DNA from: Eunapius fragilis
Lineage: Eukaryota > Porifera > Demospongiae > Spongillida > Spongillidae
Reading direction: 5' to 3'
Length of the DNA stretch: 64,000 bases
Assembly (NCBI GenBank): GCA_963681505.1
Contig: OY811985.1
Coordinates: 1,336,265 to 1,400,264 of the forward strand
The position numbers were made by a program, and so were the translations under genes. Of the stretch, positions 50,881 to 61,849 are shown in pieces; the first letter of the stretch is position 1, and the number at the start of each line of letters is the position of its first letter. The notes beneath the pieces are model-generated. The model was not told the origin of the DNA and searched no databases. It saw nothing but the letters and a program-made list of their open reading frames with translations.

Positions 50881-51135
50881 AGCTGTATTTTCATTTTGTA
50901 CTACCACCTGGAACCAATCATCCAAGAATGAATCCATTTGGGAATTTCGGTTTCACTTGAACGGCACACTTTGGGTTTCTACCCTAACCTAGCCGCCTTA
51001 ACGTGACCAGTGTCATGGTGTGGCAAACTGGTGACCCAATGGTAACCATGTTAACCCTTGGTCCCTGTCAGGCTCAGTGGTGGGAGGGGTCATGCAGCAC
51101 ACCTGACTGGCCGATTGTCACCTGCCCCCTTACGG
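47885..51135 (+). mobile_element. Decayed DIRS-type retrotransposon, copy A
   Basis: Pieces in order on the + strand match copy B (53505-58034). Gag-like NYQSIIYQLFSVYSVAASL and KYDKLFRQAEAKN (48303-48740); RT start DFAVHYSTIDNVVGPLSRF (about 49020-49120); RNase H region (49340-49680); tyrosine recombinase start STSYRAGMRKYYAFC (49875 on) with TFGFFGFLRVSEYT (50220) and frame-broken remainder to 50650. Many stops, frameshifts and an internal RT deletion; the SAP-domain region at the 5' end is missing. The 3' flank includes a CA tract (50738-50879). Confidence 0.82.
50738..50879 (+). repeat. CA microsatellite in the 3' part of DIRS copy A
   Basis: About 140 bp of CA with GCAC interruptions; copy B has only short TGTG runs at the same place. 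Confidence 0.93.
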
Positions 51136-51139
51136 GCAA

Positions 51140-53258
51140 AAACAATTGAAATTGCATTAGAGTTAAGCACACATTAATATTGTACAAAAATGAGCATCAA
51201 TTAGAATATAGTACGCGCGTGATGTTTTAATGCTCCGCGCTACGATTCACATTTCTCTTTCCTGAGGTGTATTAATCATGAAAAGGGGGGAAAGAAGCAA
51301 AGAAAAACTTGGGCTTCCAAAAGGTACTGCTCTTCAATTCCATTTTTTTATTATTATAGGAGCCGCGATTGAGTTTCCTGCTAACTTTGCCGCGAGACAC
51401 TCGAAAGTGGATGGCGGCAGATTAACTACAAATTCGAAGGTAGCTTACTTTTGCCTATCAATGTGTGTGAGTACATGTTCTCTGTTGGAGAGTGTACGAT
51501 GTAGTACGAGATGCCTACTGTACGTCGATCTGAGGCCGGCCATTCTCGAACACGGGTATGGTTAACTCCCGTTTGTGTATGATCTTTATTGGTGTTTGTC
51601 TCAATCCAGCTCTCACAAGTGGTTAGGTAAGTTGTGCATAGCTTAACTCGCTACGTAGCATCCATTACAGCATTGCAACGTGTAAGCATACTCTCTATCG
51701 CTTTGCACAAGTCCATAGAGGTAAGTACATGACCAATTGAACGGTGTTATCATATCGTGTTCGTTTTTAAACAGGTTGCGTATCATGATCAGTTACGAGA
51801 TACCTCTGCCGTCAACCTGTCGAAAGGACTACAGAGGCGTACAGTTTGCATCACCATTGCTTGTGTTTGTTCGTGTATGTTTGATGAAAAGAAGTTTACA
51901 AAATTATCAACCTGATACAAGGGAGGGGATGGGGGGGGGGGGGGGAAGGAAAGGTGATGGTTATACGGTAGTGCACGGTTAGCCAAAGCCACGCTATTTA
52001 ACGAATTCATAGCTATCATTCTTGATCCAACAATGCCAGCCCATCCTTGGGTCAATATTGCACATGTATCATGATTGGCCCAAGGATGACTCATGAACGG
52101 GCCATCTTGTTATCATCTACCGATCGGATAATGATGTATCATGCATGCTCCAACTTCCCCAAAAACGTTGATGCACGATTTATTGGGCCAATAATGATGT
52201 CATCCTGACCCAATACTGAGTCAATATTGGTCCAATCGTTAGTTTTTGGCTGTGTAGGGGAAGAGGGATGGGGAAATTCTGAACTTACCCTGCACTTAAG
52301 GTTTTCTCTAACCCCCTTTATATACCTTGAATTGATTGAAGTAATTGTGGGTTTGCACTTACACGTTATTGCATGGTTTCAATGTTATTAATCAGTGAAC
52401 CCTACCTAACCCATGAGTTGAATTCATGTCAAGGGGCTTCACATAATGGCAAACTGGTCGCTCTGATGTGCTCTATCTTTTAGAATAGTTGCATGCACAC
52501 ACATAAACTTTCTGATTCTCCCCCCACCTCCCCCCCCCTCCCGCAATTCAGGACCGCAGTATATTGCCACAATCATGACCTCATCCTTTGATAAACCCGT
52601 TTGTACTGTCTGAAAGCACTGCACATATAGCTATGTAAAAGTTAGGAGCGCATATTTCCTGACATATAGGCCTATACTAATAGGGGTGGTCCGGGTGAGG
52701 GTCAAATTATTTAATGCTTGAATATCCTTTTTGCTTCTGTCTTGTGTCTTCTTGGGTTCATTTACATGTATTCTACTAGTATGCTATTCTTTGTGTTTTA
52801 GCATACTGGCTTCATCACACCTGGGAAACATCAGCTAGTACAAAGCAAACATCGGGCAACATGGCCACCATGTCATCAAGCATATAGATGAGTTAATGTT
52901 GTCCTGCACAGCATTCATTACTGCATACACACCGTCACACATGTAACCCACAGATACTAACACTGTGTACACTCTAAACTCACAAAACACATTCTGAATC
53001 CTGTATTACTCCCTCAATGCACCTAATAACATTTTTCACCCCCCCCCCCCCCCCCCCCAACATGTGTGTACACTCCCAGCACATACAACTCATCAGCATA
53101 CACACCCAACTCATACTCTCCACCAACCACACATGTACACCAGTACACACTACAAAACAGTGTGCACATTCCGAATGACTCTACACACCAGCATAGTTTC
53201 ATTGATGGAGCTGGAGTGCCCTGCCCACTCCCATGTTTTTGCCCCCTCTTTGGCAGTG
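51140..53258. other. Spacer between the two DIRS copies
   Basis: No gene supported. The frame at 51278-51565 has no recognisable domain. MITE-like sequence at 52020-52240 ends TTTTTGGCTG; 52250-52370 is the inverted partner of 43436-43560. Poly-G at 51930-51944 and poly-C at 53041-53058. Confidence 0.5.
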
Positions 53259-53400
53259 AAGGGATAACAAGTGACACAACCCATGCACAGAATTGTCTTG
53301 CTTGGTGTAAATTGTTCCTAAAAGTTTCAACTTAACATTTGTCTCCTCCCCTCGCTAATGTGTTTTTCTCAAAGATAGGTTGTGTCACTTGTAATCCCTT
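53259..53400. mobile_element. 142-bp MITE
   Basis: 23-bp terminal inverted repeats (AAGGGATAACAAGTGACACA at left) with one mismatch; no coding. Confidence 0.75.
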
Positions 53401-53794
53401 ATTAATGCTGTCTAAATGCTCTCGTATGCTGACAGTTGTACCTGCGCATGTAAACTATGAGTTGCCCTGTCCCCCTTTGCGAGTTTGACTGATAAGTATG
53501 TTGTTTGCCCATAAAGGGGGCAGGCAGCAGCCGGCCAGTCGGGTCTGCCAAGGGGTGCTGACCCCCCACCGCTGAGCCTAACTGGGACCAATGGGTAACG
53601 CTGGTTACCATTGGGTCGGTCAGTGCCACACCATGACGCTGGTCAAGGTTAAGTGGTTAGGTCAGGGTGTAGAAGCCCGAAGGGTGCCGCCCAAGTGTAA
53701 CCCCCAAAATGGATTGATTTCGGACTGATTGGTTCCAGGTATGTGTGTGTAATGCTGGTACAAATAAGTGTGTTCAAGTGTGTGCATATAAGTG

Positions 53795-54706
53795 TCATTG
53801 TGCAGATGCAATAGTTGCTGTGTCTGAAGGATGGGTTAGTGGATGCCGGGTGTAGGTGGTGTACGTGTTGCTGCTCCATCTTCCCAGCTGCTGGATGGTG
53901 GATGTCGGGAGACCTGCTTGTGCTGCTGCTGTTGCTGCCCCAATGCGAAGACTGTGGGTGTTGTACCTGGAGGTGTCGTACCCACCTCTCAGGAGAAGGT
54001 TTCGCAGGGTAGCTCTCATAGCCCTCGCTGTGAGTGGGCCTCCAGTCTTAAAATGAAAGAGAGAGGAGTCTGGTGGTTCTTTGCACTGGTCAAAGTAGGC
54101 TTGCATCATGGTGACTGGACATGATCTATGACCAGTGTAGCCTATGGATATTGCCGTGCCTCTCCCAACCTGGTCTGTCTTTGATTTCTTAATGAGAAAG
54201 TGCATCCCATCTTTGACCCAGGTGATGTTGCTCATTGTAGGGTGGAGCCTGGGGTCAAATCTGCTCCTGGTGGCGACAGTGTACTCGCTGACCCTCAGGA
54301 ATCCAAAGAAACCGAAGGTCAGAGCTGCTTTCAGCATCAGTCGGTCATGTTTGCTGAAAGGGTCAGTCTCGAGTAGCTGCAGTAGTTCCTCCAGCATCCC
54401 GGTAGTGATAGGTAGTCTCTTGGGCCTGAGGTGTACCGGACCTTGAGATCTCTGTATGCCTCGGGTGGCTAGGTTGAGAGTTGGGTTGTTGCTTGTTGGG
54501 CTCCGAAACCCGTGGGTGAGGTGGAGGTGACTGACTGCAGCGAGGTACACCTGAATGGTGTTGGCCTGGAGTGTATGGCTGAGGTAGGCTGCAAACAAGT
54601 TGATGGCGTGCTTGGATCCTGGCAGGGGGGCGATGCCGAGTGTATTGCAGAAGGTGTAGTACTTCCGGATTCCAGCCCTGTAGGTGGTTGATGTTGAAGG
54701 GGCCAC
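53795..54706 (-). CDS. Tyrosine recombinase of DIRS copy B
   Basis: 303 codons. An N-terminal SAM-like core-binding region (STSTTYRAGIRKYYTFC, HAINLFAAYLSHTLQANTIQ) precedes the catalytic domain. Visible catalytic residues are R of FLRVSEYT, the lysine region KKSKTDQ, the H-x-x-R box HSLRIGAATA, the GRWSS position and Tyr in YTTYTRHP. These act in integrating the circular DNA intermediate. The frame is uninterrupted, and its start lies just past the pol stop. Confidence 0.9.
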   Translation of the reverse strand: MAPSTSTTYRAGIRKYYTFCNTLGIAPLPGSKHAINLFAAYLSHTLQANTIQVYLAAVSHLHLTHGFRSPTSNNPTLNLATRGIQRSQGPVHLRPKRLPITTGMLEELLQLLETDPFSKHDRLMLKAALTFGFFGFLRVSEYTVATRSRFDPRLHPTMSNITWVKDGMHFLIKKSKTDQVGRGTAISIGYTGHRSCPVTMMQAYFDQCKEPPDSSLFHFKTGGPLTARAMRATLRNLLLRGGYDTSRYNTHSLRIGAATAAAQAGLPTSTIQQLGRWSSNTYTTYTRHPLTHPSDTATIASAQ

Positions 54707-54738
54707 GCCTCTGTGCAGGAGGTGCCTCAGGTGCCTTT

Positions 54739-56109
54739 CTAGAGCTCTTCCAGTATGTGGGACACTGGTGTTGGCTGCTGGTTGGCCTGGGGAGCAAGGG
54801 AAAAGAAACGTGAGATCTGGTTACGGGATAGTGCATCTGCAATGCAGTTCAGTCTGCCCGGGAGATGTTTGAGGGCGACTGTAAAGCTGTGCTGTGCAGC
54901 AATAAAGAACAGTTTCCTCAGTAGTTCCATTATACCAGGATGCTTAGAGGACTGGTTGCTCCAAGCCTGCACTATGGGTAGATTGTCGCAGTTGAACCTG
55001 ATTCGTCGGCCCTCCAGGAGGTGGCCCCATGTGAGAGCGGCTGCCACTATGGCGAAGAGCTCCTGCCACTGAATGGAACGTGTGGGGAGCTGCTGGTGTG
55101 GTTGCCAGTCGCCTCGGAACCAGGCTCCATTGAAGTAGGCCCCATATCCCAGAGAACCAGATGCATCTGTGAACAACTGGAGGGAGTCGGCGTCACTCCA
55201 CTCGGGTGAAATAAACATGGCAACGCCATTCCATGATGGCAGGAAGCTGTTCCACCATCTTATATCTGCCCTGGCCTCGGAGTTGAGACGGATGTGGTGG
55301 TGGAGCCGTCTTGCTGTTGTGGATAGCTGGATGAGCCTACGAAGGAATAGGCGCCCTGCTGGAACTACCTTGGCTGCAAATGAAAGCTTTCCTATGAGAG
55401 AAAGCAGTTCTCTCTTGGTGACTTTGTGTAGCCCAAGCCATGACCTGGTCAGGGATGATATTTCCTGCAGCTTCTCTGGTGGCAATCTAAGCTGCTGCAG
55501 TGAGGAGTCCAGGACAATGCCGAGGAAGGTGATGCAGGTCGCTGGACCTTCACACTTTTCGGTGGCCACTGGAACTCCCAGTCTCTCGCAGAGTTGCATC
55601 ATGGTGGTCATGGACTCCTGGCAGGTGGGCTGTCCTGGAGGTCCAACTAGGAGGAAGTCATCCAGGTAGTGGAGTAACGTTGCTCCGTAGTTGTTCTCCA
55701 GGATCCAGTGCAGAGCGCTGGCGTAGTTGTCAAAGAGACTTGGGGCTGAGCGAAGACCAAACGGGAGACATGTGTCGACATAGTACTGCCCTCTCCAGTA
55801 CATGCCAAGAAGTTCCCAGTCTACGGCTTGGATTGGAACCATCCTGAATGCCGACTTCAGGTCCACCTTGGCCATCATGGACCCCTTCTTAAATCTGCTG
55901 AGCAGGGCTACAGCGTCGTCTAGCGTGGAGTAGTGCATTGAGAACTCATCCTTCAAAATGAAGTCGTTGATGCTGAGTCCTTCCGGTGCTGACAGGTGAA
56001 GGATCACTCTCCATTTTCCTTTTTTCTTTGGGACTGCCCCAAGCCCGGATGTGCGGAGGTTCTTGAGGGGGGGCTGGCAAAAGGGGCCCAGGATGCGTCC
56101 TGATTCCAC
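54739..56109 (-). CDS. Reverse transcriptase-RNase H of DIRS copy B
   Basis: 456 codons. RT motifs: LGAVPKKKGKWRVILHLS, MMAKVDLKSAFRMVPI, CLPFGLRSAPSLFD and the YLDD-type box LHYLDDFLLVG. RNase H acidic residues sit in LFTDASGSLGYGA, QWQELFAIVAA, FNCDNLPIVQAW and LNCIADALSRN. The true pol probably starts further upstream (about 56330, HTPLRRSAFEHELKAHPDK); a one-base loss near 56105 separates that part, so this copy is probably not functional. Confidence 0.88.
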   Translation of the reverse strand: MESGRILGPFCQPPLKNLRTSGLGAVPKKKGKWRVILHLSAPEGLSINDFILKDEFSMHYSTLDDAVALLSRFKKGSMMAKVDLKSAFRMVPIQAVDWELLGMYWRGQYYVDTCLPFGLRSAPSLFDNYASALHWILENNYGATLLHYLDDFLLVGPPGQPTCQESMTTMMQLCERLGVPVATEKCEGPATCITFLGIVLDSSLQQLRLPPEKLQEISSLTRSWLGLHKVTKRELLSLIGKLSFAAKVVPAGRLFLRRLIQLSTTARRLHHHIRLNSEARADIRWWNSFLPSWNGVAMFISPEWSDADSLQLFTDASGSLGYGAYFNGAWFRGDWQPHQQLPTRSIQWQELFAIVAAALTWGHLLEGRRIRFNCDNLPIVQAWSNQSSKHPGIMELLRKLFFIAAQHSFTVALKHLPGRLNCIADALSRNQISRFFSLAPQANQQPTPVSHILEEL

Positions 56110-56319
56110 CTCTTTCTGAGTTCATCGTCCACAACTTCAGGGTGCTGTAGTGCAGAGGTAAGGTTGCGTGCTGTGTAGGAAAAATGCGGACCATTGTAGC
56201 CAGTGGAAACACCGTTGTCGATGCCATTGAGTAGCCAGGAGACCCAGGCCTTGTCCGGATGTGCCTTCAACTCGTGCTCAAAGGCTGAGCGTCGTAGTGG
56301 AGTGTGAGCTCTATGGAGC

Positions 56320-57018
56320 TCACGTAGCTCCCGAAGTGACCCGGGTGCAGGCCTTGGCAGGGTGATTCCCACTACAGCCCGTGACCGAGCACTTGTGGGC
56401 GAAGGTACATTCTGCACCCTTTGTACACTTGCCGAAGTTGAACCTCCGGCAGATCTCCTCCCCTGATGGTGTGTGGGTAGCATGGTGAGAGCTGCCGGAT
56501 GAGCCTCCTGGGTGTGTTGATGGTCCGACGCCGGTAGATGTTGTCGTCCGTGGGTTGGTGGGGGGTAGCGGCCTGGAACGAAAGGGCGGATTGGTGACGC
56601 ACCACACCAGTAGATCCTCCTTTAGCGCATCCCATCGGAGGGACTGTTGCCTGTCCCTGGCTGCGGCCTGCCTGAAAAGCTTGTCATACTTTAGGGCAGC
56701 TGCAGCAGAATGTATGGCAAACAGCTGGCAAACGATGGATTGATATTTCACGAGCTCCAGGGCTGTTGCGGGGGCGATTTGGACCCGGAGTGCAATGAAA
56801 ATGTTCCACGCTTCCAGCCAGCTCCCCAGGTCGCAAACCTGTCGCGTGTTCTTCTTTTTCTGCTGCTTCCCGCCAGTGACAGTGAGAAGGTCGTCTACAG
56901 GAGAGAGCAGTTTATCAAATCGCGCGTACTTACCCTTCTTAATTTTGCGCACTTCGCGCCTCGAAGGAGTGGGAACCATCGCGGTGAAAGGGGCGTTGAG
57001 GAAACTGCTGACCCGCAA
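56320..57018 (-). CDS. Gag-like region with CCCH zinc finger, DIRS copy B
   Basis: 232 codons. Includes LGSWLEAWNIFIALRVQIAP, KYDKLFRQAAARDRQQSL and a Cys/His box ICRRFNFGKCTKGAECTFAH followed by CSGNHPAKAC. This fits a nucleic-acid-binding capsid-like protein. Copy A has the same protein in decayed form at 48303-48740. Confidence 0.75.
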   Translation of the reverse strand: MRVSSFLNAPFTAMVPTPSRREVRKIKKGKYARFDKLLSPVDDLLTVTGGKQQKKKNTRQVCDLGSWLEAWNIFIALRVQIAPATALELVKYQSIVCQLFAIHSAAAALKYDKLFRQAAARDRQQSLRWDALKEDLLVWCVTNPPFRSRPLPPTNPRTTTSTGVGPSTHPGGSSGSSHHATHTPSGEEICRRFNFGKCTKGAECTFAHKCSVTGCSGNHPAKACTRVTSGAT

Positions 57019-57289
57019 TCGAGAACGCCTCCTGCGCTTCTTGTCCCGGGTTCGTCTCTTGTCCCGCTAGTCCCGCTTGTGGCGCCTCGACTTCCGCTAT
57101 CGTTTGTCCGATCGCGAATCAGAGTCGCTGGACTCTGACTCGGACGAACTGCTGGAGTCGGAGCTGCTACTGGAACTGGAGCTGGAGCTGCATGCTGCTA
57201 CTGGAGCTGCTCTCCGGTGAAGGGGATCGCTGTCTATGACGTTTTTTCCCCGCGGATCCCCAGCAAAAAGTTCTTGGACAAGATTCCTG

Positions 57290-57540
57290 CCCAAGATCTT
57301 GACCAACTTGCCCAAGATCTTGACCAACTTGCCCAAGATCTTGACCAACTTGCCCAAGATCTTGACCAACTTGCCCAAGACTTGCCCAAGATCTTGCCCA
57401 AGGTGCCAAGATTATGGCCGGCCAATTTCTGGCCAAGATCTTGGCCAAGATCTTACCCAAGATATGGCAAGATCTCAGCCTCCTGGCAAGATCTTGTCCT
57501 CCTGCCAAGATCTTGCTCTTCTTGGCAAGAACCTTGCCCA
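57290..57540 (-). repeat. 21-bp minisatellite in the gag of DIRS copy B
   Basis: CTTGCCCAAGATCTTGACCAA repeated four to five times, then degenerate variants. Open in several frames on both strands, producing the repeated KLVKILG and LAQDLDQ reading frames. Confidence 0.9.
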
Positions 57541-58034
57541 AGAACTTTTTGCTGGGGGAGCCACTCTTGGCCTTTTGGGAGCTGTGTTTGGTCGCTGTTA
57601 TCCGCCTGCTGTGGAGACCTGGTAGCCCGACGCCCGCTGGGGCGTCGTCGGTAGTCCGTCTCGATCTCCGGCGCTGGGTGATCGTAGCTAGGCGTTTCTG
57701 ACGTCTCCTCCGAACCGCTTGCCGATGTTCCACTGGGAACTTCGGGAACTGAGGCGGCTGCACCCTCCGCTCCGGCGTCCGGTGTTTCGCTGGGAACATC
57801 GGATGGGTTCGCCGCATCCTCATCACCCTCGGACTCGGAGGAGGTCAGCTGGCGGTTAGCGTGACCTCGCGGCCTCGTGGTGCGGAGTCCGGACGAGCCC
57901 TGTACGTAGCTTGCCTCGTGCTGGAGAAGGCGTTCCACGAGGGCGACTTTGGTACCGGTCGTGTCGAGGTTGGCCTCCGTAAGCTTGGCGCGCAGTGCCT
58001 CGTTAGTGAGGCGCATTAATGCTTGACGTGCCAT
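57453..58034 (-). CDS. SAP-domain N-terminal gag protein of DIRS copy B
   Basis: 193 codons from ATG at 58034. Residues 8-43 (LTNEALRAKLTEANLDTTG then TKVALVERLLQHE) fit the SAP DNA-binding helix-turn-helix pattern. A long acidic, Ser/Pro/Thr-rich low-complexity tail follows. The frame ends in the 21-bp minisatellite, where two other frames continue as a Ser-rich stretch towards the CCCH gag region. Confidence 0.65.
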   Translation of the reverse strand: MARQALMRLTNEALRAKLTEANLDTTGTKVALVERLLQHEASYVQGSSGLRTTRPRGHANRQLTSSESEGDEDAANPSDVPSETPDAGAEGAAASVPEVPSGTSASGSEETSETPSYDHPAPEIETDYRRRPSGRRATRSPQQADNSDQTQLPKGQEWLPQQKVLGQGSCQEEQDLGRRTRSCQEAEILPYLG

Positions 58035-58344
58035 GGCGATTTAAGCGATTCAGGCAGCAGTGCTTTACATGTAGCTGAATGTAAGACTGAGTGATGCCCA
58101 CCAACCACCACTGTTTATATATGCATGGACCTGGAACCATATCAGTTTAGCAGTGTCATTGAGGGGGTAAAAAGGTGTGATGGTTTGAATAGAGGTGAGG
58201 GTTATGCTTTGCTAGACCTATAGGCTCCCTTATTAGACACATTTGGTCTCAATAGAGGTGAGAGTGTCCTCAGAGATTTTCCAGACATATAGGCTCCGAT
58301 CCCATTTACCAGACATTAAACCAAGTTTAGTACCTAAACAAATA

Positions 58345-58730
<386 letters not shown>

Positions 58731-60885
58731 ATGTCTTGAGTACAACACAATAACCTCTCGAAGCTCATCGGTCAAGAGTGTAACCTACCAGGCCACCATA
58801 CCTACACACCATCACATGTACACAGGCAATCATCACCTACACACTATGATGACATACCAGTACACTTCACACATGTACTAAGATACTCAGTAGCAAAAAA
58901 AATGACCAGATGGCTGGATGTTATATTTTTACATGTACATGCACCTGCATTGCTACACACTCTAAGGAAGGAAAAGTTTACATAAACACCCACAACTAAT
59001 CATTACATTGTTCTTATCTAAAAGACCACCTCCTGTGTCAGCTTTGCCTTCACCATTGTCCGAAGTTCCATACCAGCACCTTCTGTAACTATCCACATTC
59101 ACATGCGCAGATCATACATCACCAAATACAAATGTCAAGCACACCACAAATCTACATGCATGCATCACATGAAGTCTGCAGAGCCTTGTAGCTACTCGAT
59201 GACCACACAAAGCCTGCAATGTCCCTTCTATTTGAGTTGTTGCTGAAGTTTTTTTTTCATGCTGGCTGTATCACATTGATCATACTGCCACTGAGGGAGT
59301 ATTATATGTAGGGTAGGAAAAATAAATAATGTAAGTGTTCTTACCCCTTTATGTGGGGCAGATAAGGGTAGGCTACGAACCCAGAACTCTCACCTATATG
59401 TTCATGTAAGGGTACATGTATGAAGTGAACTGCATATGTTGTTGTTACATATAGTGCATGCCTTTGGTGTGCATATGTGTGTGTATGGATTGGTATATGG
59501 GGTGTGGGTAGGGCATTTGCCATATTGTTGCCCTCTTTGGTAATAAGTGATACAACCCTCTGAGTTAATTAGCAAAATTTTTAAAAAAATTCCCCCCATG
59601 AAGGTTTTCTTCAAGGAAAGGTACCTCTTTATTTGCTCAAAGCAATGACGCAATTAGCATTTTGACCATAGCAAGAAGAGTGTATACACTATGAGGGATG
59701 ATTAGTACTGGTCAGAGGGAATTAAAACTGTGCGAACTGAAGCAACAAAAGAATATGAAAAGCAACACTAGCACTGTACAAATGATTTGTTATACGATAG
59801 TGTATTCTATAGCGTACGTATATACCCCTTAAATATACGCACCTGCGTATAGAACCATATACACGGGTGCGTATATTGAAATATAACCGATCACGTGACA
59901 TTTATGGTCGCTTGGCAAGCCTATTCACTTTGTGGCTTTCTTGTCGGTCACCGTATACTAAGCGCTTCGTATTTGTCGTACTCCCACCCCTCGTTCCCGA
60001 TCCGATTTAGAATCTAATTGAAATTTTAATAATTTGCACAGAACATAACACATAGGGACAACGGCGTGACGTCACATCCGTGTTATAGGCTCGTTTCGCT
60101 TAATTAGAGGAAAGGTCAGCTGAATACATACAGAAGATCGTTGCAGTCTGAGTGAGGTAGAGGAAGCTGATCTGGCAGTATCTATTTGAGGGAGATAGCT
60201 ATAGTTATTTGAAAGAGAGAGAGGGGAATTGTGTGAAATGGGTGAGTTGTAGGCCTACATGCGACTTTACTGGTTGTACCGTGGTGTCCGTGTACGAGTA
60301 GATATTTGAGAACATGAGCCCTTATTGCGTTATAATGTTGTTCCTACGTGCCTTTCTAGCTGATCTGGAAGTTTTTGACTCAAAATAAGATTGTTGTAGA
60401 TACTCGTACCCACCACGTGTCTATTGATGGTGGTACCTGTTTTGACCTTAGTAAACATATTTGCTCGGAAGATTTTGTCCTCAATACGACATAGTGATTG
60501 AAATGTGCCCCTGTTTTTGTTCTACACATTTATAATGTACCGTTTTGGAGAAAATAGGCTTTAAAGATCACCTATCTTAGACATGTTTTCTTTTCAGTCG
60601 CTCGTTTTAATTTAGGACGCTGAGATGCCACGCAAGTTCAGACTAAAACATGTACAGACACTTGGAAAAAGAAACTTAATAAAAATAATTATTCTGCACT
60701 CATGCAGCTGTACTGTCATTTATACAAAAAAAAAATGTGTGTCAAGCAGGTACATTGCAACCAAGCAGTATCATCGTTCCTATAGTTGTTCCAATGGAGA
60801 GCCATTGGAGACAGTGAACTGTTAGTTTATATGGATCAGGTTTGCAATGTGGATGTGTTGTACACTAATTTATATTTTCATGCAG
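58731..60885. other. Intergenic, no gene supported
   Basis: 59335-59610 is the inverted partner of 42930-43135. A GC-richer stretch with TGACGTCA (near 60068) and short frames lies at 59900-60250 and could be a promoter. The 66-codon frame at 60625-60825 has no recognised domain. Confidence 0.45.
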
Positions 60886-61044
60886 TGCCTTGAAAAGGAG
60901 TTCATAGGCTACTTGAAGGAGTGGAAAGAAAGTGTTGAAAGTCGTCCTGGCTGAGAAAGCTATGATGTGTTAGCAAAGAGACATTGGAAGGTTTGCACAT
61001 TTCAGGTCAGTAACTTTCTTTTTATTTTATTTCACATGATAATA

Positions 61045-61299
61045 TGGGACAGTGTCCAGCAGAATCACCCTTCTGGCTAGTTTTTCAAGTTTTCAAATTT
61101 TTTGATTTTCCTTGAACACCCATGAGCTTCTGTCAAATGGTCCTTACGCATCCTAAATCGGACTATCCATCACAAAGTTATTAGGCACTGAATTTATAAT
61201 TAGCCATACATTTCAATGCGAGCGTTACTTTTCTTTTGCTTGTTCTGGAAATTTTGAAAAAGTACCATAAGGGTGATTTAGCTGGACACTGTCCCATAT
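61045..61299 (+). mobile_element. 255-bp MITE
   Basis: Ends ATGGGACAGTGTCCAGCAGA and TTAGCTGGACACTGTCCCAT are inverted repeats. Reverse-oriented copy at 40244-40490. Flanked outside by a second inverted pair, TTCACATGATAATAT and ATATTATCATGTGAA. Confidence 0.8.
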
Positions 61300-61346
61300 A
61301 TTGCTTTATATATATATATATAAAGCAATATATTATCATGTGAATT

Positions 61347-61502
61347 GCAAATTGCCAAAATAGTTTTCAAGTGGATCTTGATTAAAACATGAACTTAAGA
61401 TATATTGTCTGCTGACTCCTTGCAGGTAAGGAGTCAGCAGACAATATATCTTAAGTTCATGTTTTAATCAAGATCCACTTGAAAACTATTTTGGCAATTT
61501 GC
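61347..61502. repeat. Perfect palindrome, 75-bp arms with 6-nt loop
   Basis: 61347-61421 is the exact reverse complement of 61428-61502; loop GCAGGT. The right arm is the start of the transposase-relic exon, so the left arm is an inverted copy of coding sequence. Confidence 0.97.
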
Positions 61503-61849
61503 GTTCTTGTGGAGGTTGGTGTGATAATCCCTCTGTCAAATCTGCTCTGGAATCTGCTCAGTCTCTGAGAGTTCAAGGTTCGCTTGCCGTGATGCCAATA
61601 CAAGGAAACTCAAGCCTTAAAAGGCGTCTTTTTCATGGCACTGCATGAAGTTATTGAAGACATCCCACTGCCTAAAAGACCTCGGCAAAAACAATGATAC
61701 TGATCAAATCCACATGTTTCAGCATACATGATCAAATCCACATGTTTCAGCATACACATATACATGTTATAAATGTTATAGTTTGCTAACTGCCTTCTTT
61801 ATTTATGTACAAGTACACATTTAATCTCTCTTTGCCAGTTCTTTTCTAA

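Larger units (their letters stand above)
53505..58034 (-). mobile_element. DIRS-type (tyrosine recombinase) retrotransposon, copy B, nearly intact
   Basis: Reading leftwards: SAP-domain and Ser-rich gag, CCCH-type gag, reverse transcriptase plus RNase H, and tyrosine recombinase. It has no integrase, protease or LTR. This is the DIRS/Ngaro layout. The 3' flank (53505-53790) matches the 3' flank of copy A in inverted orientation. The main lesions seen are a frameshift near 56105 in pol and frame changes in the gag minisatellite near 57290-57540. The terminal repeats were not resolved. Confidence 0.87.
60886..61648 (+). pseudogene. P-element-like transposase relic (two exons)
   Basis: Exon 60886-61005 (acceptor TTCATGCAG, donor GTCAGT) reads CLEKEFIGYLKEWKESVES and has an in-frame TGA soon after. 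The second exon (about 61435-61648) reads CFNQDPLENYFGNLR, CGGWCDNPSVKSALESAQSL and GNSSLKRRLF, the NQD-LENxFG C-terminal signature of P-element/THAP9-type transposases. The intron between them holds a 255-bp MITE and half of a palindrome. The catalytic core is missing. Confidence 0.65.

Noticed and set aside
51278-51565. 95-codon frame between the DIRS copies
   Set aside because: No domain, no splice chain and no similarity noticed to other copies in the window.
57217-57654. Plus-strand LAQDLDQ repeat protein
   Set aside because: Antisense shadow of the DIRS gag minisatellite.
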